From Clostridia bacterium (GTDB taxonomy: Bacteria > Bacillota > Clostridia > Oscillospirales > Acutalibacteraceae), in assembly GCA_029007095.1 (NCBI GenBank), contig JAQXHF010000056.1, positions 1 through 36,472 of the forward strand: DNA of 36,472 bases. Reading direction: 5' to 3'. The translations under genes and the position numbers were made by a program. Positions 32,610 through 36,472 of this stretch are shown piece by piece. Below the pieces are notes generated by a model that did not search any database, was not told where the DNA came from, and saw only the letters and a program-made list of their open reading frames with translations. Numbering within the stretch: the stretch's first letter is position 1; each line of letters starts with the position of its first letter.

Positions 32610-32699
32610 GCCACAAGGTCTGACGATAGTGATTTTACATCATCGGTTAAAAAAAATCAACATTTATTTTGCCAAACGCTTTATGTACGCGTCAGAACA

Positions 32700-33377
32700 T
32701 TACGGATGCTCTTCACCGTTACGGTAAGCGTCCATAACATCTCTGAAAACATCTCCGTTTGTCGGCGGAGTCCATGTAATCGCATTCGCGCCGGCTCTGA
32801 TAGTTTCCCTAATGCTCTCGTCGTTCGGACCTCCGGTGGCTATTATGGGAACATCCGCGAAAGAGTCCCTGATTTTCTTTACAATCTGCGGAGTTTTTGA
32901 CGCCGCGGATACATTTATAATATCCGCTCCGGCTTCGAGCCTCGCGGCAATATCCTCGTCATCTCGTACTACGGTTATCACCGTCGGTATATCAATGCTC
33001 TCTTTTACATACCGCAAAACCTCGTTTGAGGTCGGAGCATTCAACACAACTCCGATTGCACCCTGTGATTCTGCATTTATCGAAAGTCCGAGAACTCTTT
33101 TACCCTGAGTCAATCCGCCTCCGACTCCTACCAAAACAGGTATGTCCGCAGCCATAAGAATTGCCTGCGTTATTACCGGTTGGGGTGTGAAAGGATAAAC
33201 GGCAATCGCCGCGTCCGCATTTACATTCCGCAATATTGCAACATCGGTAGTGAAAACTATCGACTTTATTCTTTTTCCAAAAATCATTATACCGGAACAT
33301 TCTCTTATACACTCCGGCACTCTCAGCGAAAACTTCCTGAGCTGACCTTCAATCGGTTTGGGAAGAACTTTTGACAT
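32700..33377 (-). CDS. TIM-barrel protein of unknown function (IMPDH/ThiG-like phosphate-binding fold)
   Basis: A 225-residue protein with alternating strands and helices of a TIM barrel. Segments such as DIPVLVGVGGGLTQGKR, AIGVVLNAP, DIPTVITVVRDDED, RLEAGADIINVSA and VPIIATGGPNDESI end strands with glycines, as in phosphate-binding barrels (IMP dehydrogenase, ThiG, PdxS-like). I do not recognise a catalytic set or a named family. The start follows AAAGGA. It stands alone, diverging from the radical SAM gene. It may be a conserved clostridial protein often annotated only as 'hydrolase'. Confidence 0.7.
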   Translation of the reverse strand: MSKVLPKPIEGQLRKFSLRVPECIRECSGIMIFGKRIKSIVFTTDVAILRNVNADAAIAVYPFTPQPVITQAILMAADIPVLVGVGGGLTQGKRVLGLSINAESQGAIGVVLNAPTSNEVLRYVKESIDIPTVITVVRDDEDIAARLEAGADIINVSAASKTPQIVKKIRDSFADVPIIATGGPNDESIRETIRAGANAITWTPPTNGDVFRDVMDAYRNGEEHP

Positions 33378-33515
33378 TTTATCAAATCCTTTCCTTTAAA
33401 TCAGTTGGTGCTTTATTATTTTAATTCCAAAATATGTCTGTATTTGAGGAAAATTATGAAAAAACTTTTAAAATTTATATTTTGTCCGTCTTTATATACA
33501 TATATAATATAGCAC

Positions 33516-33544
33516 TTGAAAAAGATGTCGATTTATAGTAAAAT
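33516..33544 (+). promoter_or_regulatory. Promoter of the radical SAM gene pair
   Basis: TTGAAA (33516-33521), a 17-base spacer and TAAAAT (33539-33544), about 50 bases before the start codon. Confidence 0.65.
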
Positions 33545-33596
33545 CATTTCATAAATATTTTGCGGATATTCCGCACCTGATTTGGAGCTGTTACTG

Positions 33597-35447
33597 ATGC
33601 TTTCAGAAAAAATACAAAAAATCCTGCCGCTTGTTCAGAAACCCGGCAGATATGTCGGAGGGGAACTGAACAGCGTAATCAAAAATCCTGCCGATGTTTC
33701 GGTGAGATACGCTTTCTGTTTTCCCGACACCTACGAAATAGGTATGTCCCATTTGGGAATGAAAATTCTTTACTCGGTGGTCAACCGCCGCGATGACGCC
33801 TGGTGTGAAAGAGTTTTTGCGCCCGCAGACGATATGGAAAAGCTTATGCGTGAAAACGAAATCCCCCTCTGGGCGCTCGAAAGCGGAGATCCCATCAAGG
33901 ATTTTGACCTTATAGGTTTTACCCTGCAATATGAGCTGAGCTACACGAATGTACTTAATATGCTCGATCTTGCCGGTTTGCCTATTTTTGTCGCGGACAG
34001 GAAGGAGCTTACTCCGCTTGTAGTTGCCGGAGGTCCTTGCGCCTGCAATGCGGAGCCTATGGCAGATTTCATTGATGTTTTTATGCTCGGTGAGGGCGAA
34101 GAATCCACCGAAACTCTTGTAGAAGTTATCAAGAAACACAAAATGCTCGGTTCGGATAAAAAAACTCTTCTTCGTGATCTTGCGTCAAGAAAAGGCTTCT
34201 ATGTTCCGAGCTTCTACGAAGTCGAATACAATACGGACGGAACGGTTAAAAGAGTTACTCCTCAGGAAAATGCTCCTGCCAAGGTTGAGAAAACCATCAT
34301 ATCCGATATGGATAAGGTTTACTATCCCGAAAAATTTGTAGTTCCGTCGATCGAGATTGTTCACGACCGCGTGACCGCAGAAATTTTCCGCGGTTGTATT
34401 CGCGGATGCCGATTCTGCCAGGCAGGATTTATCTACCGCCCGATACGGGAGAAATCTGCCGAAACGGTTGACGCACAATGCAAAACGCTTTGTGAAACCT
34501 CAGGCTATGATGAAATTTCGTTATGCTCGCTCAGCACAAGCGACTACACTCAGCTTCAACCGCTTCTCAACTCTTTGCTCGACTGGACCGTAAAGGACAA
34601 CACAAACATCGCCTTGCCGTCTCTCCGGGTTGACAACTTCTCGGATGAGCTTGTCGAAAAGCTTTCACTTGTACGCAGAAGCGGCCTGACCTTTGCTCCG
34701 GAGGCCGGAACGCAAAGGCTCCGCGACGCAATCAACAAAAATGTTTCCGAAGAAGAGGTGCTTCGCACTGCAAACAAGGCTTTTGCCGGAGGTTGGTCGG
34801 CAGTAAAATTGTATTTTATGCTCGGTCTGCCAACGGAAACGCTTGACGATGTTGCAGGAATAGCCGAGCTTGCCCAAAAAGTTGTAGACGAATTTTACCG
34901 CAATCCCGACCGTCCTAAGGGCAAGGGAGTTCAGGTCAGCGTGAGCGCGTCATCTTTTGTTCCGAAGCCGTTTACGCCTTTCCAATGGGAACCGCAGGAC
35001 ACTATGGAAGAGCTTGAAGCAAAGCAAAAGCACCTGCGTGAGAGCGTAAAAACAAAGAAAATACACATTTCCACGCACGAAACACCGACAAGCTTTTTGG
35101 AGGGAATTCTTGCTCGCGGAGACAGAAAGCTGTCGGCAGTTATTGCAAAAGCTTGGGAAAGCGGCTGCAAATTTGACAGTTGGGACGATCAGTTTGATTT
35201 TGACAAATGGAAGCAGGCGTTCAACGAATGTGATATTGATCCCGCTTTTTACGCCAACCGTCGCCGCAGCTATGACGAGGTTTTGCCGTGGGATCATCTC
35301 GACTACGGCGTAAGCAAGGAATTCCTGATAAAAGAAAACAAAAAAGCTCATCTCAACGAAACAACGCCGCATTGCCGTATAAAATGTGCAGGCTGCGGCT
35401 CAAACAGACTCAACGGAGGTAAATGCGATGCGATGCGTAAGGCTTAA
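33597..35447 (+). CDS. TIGR03960-family radical SAM protein
   Basis: A 616-residue protein with an N-terminal B12-binding-like domain (about 1-200) followed by a radical SAM domain; the cluster motif is RGCIRGCRFCQAG (Cys267, Cys271, Cys274). The late part carries NRRRSYDEVLPWDHLDYGV and ends in a cysteine pair region (CRIKCAGCGSN). This matches the uncharacterised TIGR03960 family, nearly always found with a TIGR03936 partner, as here with a 20-base overlap. A TTG-initiated frame begins at 33582, but the ATG at 33597 has TTGGAG upstream. In other Firmicutes the pair often precedes rng and rplU; here rplS follows. Function unknown; an RNA-related role is guessed from context. Confidence 0.9.
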   Translation: MLSEKIQKILPLVQKPGRYVGGELNSVIKNPADVSVRYAFCFPDTYEIGMSHLGMKILYSVVNRRDDAWCERVFAPADDMEKLMRENEIPLWALESGDPIKDFDLIGFTLQYELSYTNVLNMLDLAGLPIFVADRKELTPLVVAGGPCACNAEPMADFIDVFMLGEGEESTETLVEVIKKHKMLGSDKKTLLRDLASRKGFYVPSFYEVEYNTDGTVKRVTPQENAPAKVEKTIISDMDKVYYPEKFVVPSIEIVHDRVTAEIFRGCIRGCRFCQAGFIYRPIREKSAETVDAQCKTLCETSGYDEISLCSLSTSDYTQLQPLLNSLLDWTVKDNTNIALPSLRVDNFSDELVEKLSLVRRSGLTFAPEAGTQRLRDAINKNVSEEEVLRTANKAFAGGWSAVKLYFMLGLPTETLDDVAGIAELAQKVVDEFYRNPDRPKGKGVQVSVSASSFVPKPFTPFQWEPQDTMEELEAKQKHLRESVKTKKIHISTHETPTSFLEGILARGDRKLSAVIAKAWESGCKFDSWDDQFDFDKWKQAFNECDIDPAFYANRRRSYDEVLPWDHLDYGVSKEFLIKENKKAHLNETTPHCRIKCAGCGSNRLNGGKCDAMRKA

Positions 35448-36102
35448 TTTTTCAAAAAGCGGCAGAGCCGTATATATTTCCCATCTTGACATCAACAGAA
35501 TGATGATTCGCGCGCTCAGGCGCGCAAACCTGCCGATTTGGTACACCGAGGGTTTCAATCCGCATCCCTACATCGCTTTTGCGCTTCCGCTCTCCCTCGG
35601 TCAGTCAAGCGACTGCGAATATATGGATATCCGCGTGGAGGGCGATATATCCGACGACGAGATAGTATCAAAGCTCAATTCGGTTTTGCCTGAGGGTGTG
35701 AAAATCATCGGCGCTTCCGAACCTGTTTTTGATCCTAAGGAGATTGCAAAGGCTCAATATTTTATAAAGCTTATATTTTCTTCCGAGGCCGCTACTCAAA
35801 ATTTCAGTCAAAAGGCGGAAGAGCTTATGAATTCAAGCGAAATTTTAGCTGAAAAGCGCGGCAAAAAGGGACACAGAAAAATAATGAAGCAAATAAATCT
35901 TATAGACTACATCTATGACGCGAAAATTTCTACCGTTTCTGATGTCGTCAATATTCAATGCGTCCTATCCGCCGGAAGCGTGAATAATCTCAATCCCGCC
36001 CTGCTTATCGAAACGCTTGAAAAGCTGACGGAGTCCGAGCACGATATGATGTATATTGCCCGCAAAAAGCTGATAACCGCAAGCAATCAGGCTTTTAAAT
36101 AA
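35428..36102 (+). CDS. TIGR03936/DUF2344 protein, partner of the radical SAM protein
   Basis: A 224-residue protein of the DUF2344 family (TIGR03936). The N-terminus MRCVRLNFSKSGRAVYISHLD and the segment WYTEGFNPHPYIAFALPLSLG are characteristic. The ATG at 35428 has GGAGG (35415-35419) upstream and lies inside the 3' end of the preceding gene in another frame, so the two are translationally coupled. It likely acts with the TIGR03960 protein; the reaction is unknown. In some genomes the two are fused. Confidence 0.9.
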   Translation: MRCVRLNFSKSGRAVYISHLDINRMMIRALRRANLPIWYTEGFNPHPYIAFALPLSLGQSSDCEYMDIRVEGDISDDEIVSKLNSVLPEGVKIIGASEPVFDPKEIAKAQYFIKLIFSSEAATQNFSQKAEELMNSSEILAEKRGKKGHRKIMKQINLIDYIYDAKISTVSDVVNIQCVLSAGSVNNLNPALLIETLEKLTESEHDMMYIARKKLITASNQAFK

Positions 36103-36197
36103 CATTTAATCTTTTGATATACTATCAGCCGAAAATACCTCACAGCAAAGAAATTTTAAAAAATAATTAAATTTTCCTATAAATTTCAAAAAAAGAC

Positions 36198-36226
36198 TTG
36201 CAAAAACTCGTTTAATATGTTAGTAT
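36198..36226 (+). promoter_or_regulatory. Promoter of rplS
   Basis: TTGCAA (36198-36203), a 17-base spacer and TAGTAT (36221-36226). The predicted start near 36233 gives a leader of about 120 bases. Confidence 0.65.
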
Positions 36227-36240
36227 GTTTAAGCATTTGT

Positions 36241-36356
36241 GACCACCTAAGGAGTAGTATGCTCTTTTGGCGGGGTTTAATGCCCAACATTAAAGCGGAC
36301 GGTCCTCTGTCAGTAAATCTGTTAAGAACGCCTGAAATCTTATGGGAGGTGTCTGA
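36241..36356 (+). promoter_or_regulatory. Probable L19-type ribosomal protein leader
   Basis: A first hairpin pairs CCACCTAAGGAG (36243-36254) with CTCTTTTGGCGG (36262-36273), ten of twelve positions paired. A second is TTTAATG/CATTAAA (36276-36294). CACCT (36244-36248 region) can alternatively pair with AGGTG of the ribosome site (36347-36351), so the two folds would hide or free it. This fits autoregulation by L19, as in the Firmicutes L19 leader family, but the identity was not tested by alignment. Confidence 0.55.
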
Positions 36357-36472
36357 ATGGACGCACTTAAAATCATCGCACAGGACAGCCTCAAAGAAAA
36401 TGTTTCCGAGGCTATCAAAGTCGGCAACACCGTAAAAGTATGGGTTAAGATTCGCGAGGGCGAGAGAGAAAG
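36357..36472 (+). CDS. rplS: Ribosomal protein L19, 5' part (cut by the window edge)
   Basis: The first 38 codons read MDALKIIAQDSLKENVSEAI followed by KVGNTVKVWVKIREGERE, the start of L19, which sits at the subunit interface; the GNTVKVWVKIREGERE segment is the conserved beta-strand pair. GGGAGGTG lies about six bases before the ATG. The rest of the gene is outside the window. Confidence 0.93.
   Translation, partial: MDALKIIAQDSLKENVSEAIKVGNTVKVWVKIREGERE

Overview
The window looks like chromosomal DNA of a strictly anaerobic, low-to-moderate GC member of the Clostridia, probably a gut Oscillospirales/Ruminococcaceae-type bacterium (inferred, not searched). The reasons are Firmicutes-like gene order and ribosome binding sites, two secreted proteins ending in type I dockerin modules, an oxygen-sensitive glycyl radical enzyme with its activase, a GlnRS beside GluRS, and consensus sigma-A type promoters.

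Layout. 1-1304: the start of a leftward gene behind a ~200-base structured leader with tandem repeats, then a leftward TupA-like ATP-grasp gene. 1467-2465: rplM-rpsI (L13-S9) with a clear promoter and terminator. 2472-3661: a leftward lipoyl-less 2-oxoacid dehydrogenase acyltransferase-domain gene with its own promoter and terminator. 3725-11664: a tight five-gene leftward operon, transcribed activase > glycyl radical enzyme > FGGY sugar kinase > mannose-6-phosphate isomerase > GH38 alpha-mannosidase, with a full-consensus promoter and a strong terminator. 11720-16116: the rightward arginine operon argC-argJ-argB-argD. 16125-18780: a glycosyltransferase and a polysaccharide flippase. 18801-20996: leftward lysozyme-dockerin and iron alcohol dehydrogenase genes. 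21048-25156: gltX-glnS and a membrane protein. 25142-27918: a secreted BspA-type leucine-rich-repeat/dockerin gene bracketed by two ~295-base copies of one sequence in inverted orientation. 27929-31544: leftward tig-clpP-clpX, with a structured RNA region before tig. 31606-33377: a metallophosphoesterase, a small DUF1540 protein and a TIM-barrel protein. 33516-36102: the paired TIGR03960 radical SAM and TIGR03936/DUF2344 genes. 36198-36472: promoter, probable autoregulatory leader and start of rplS (L19).

How the genes work together. Most of the window is housekeeping: translation, proteostasis and arginine synthesis. The most distinctive parts are (1) the operon that couples a dehydratase/eliminase-type glycyl radical enzyme, with an unusual glycyl motif, to a sugar kinase, a phosphosugar isomerase and an alpha-mannosidase, which suggests an undescribed anaerobic sugar or sugar-alcohol pathway; (2) the inverted-repeat-flanked dockerin/LRR gene, which may be an invertible or mobile cassette; and (3) two structured leaders, before tig and at the left edge, that I cannot assign to a known RNA class. 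All assignments come from reading motifs and overall protein character; no database search was run.
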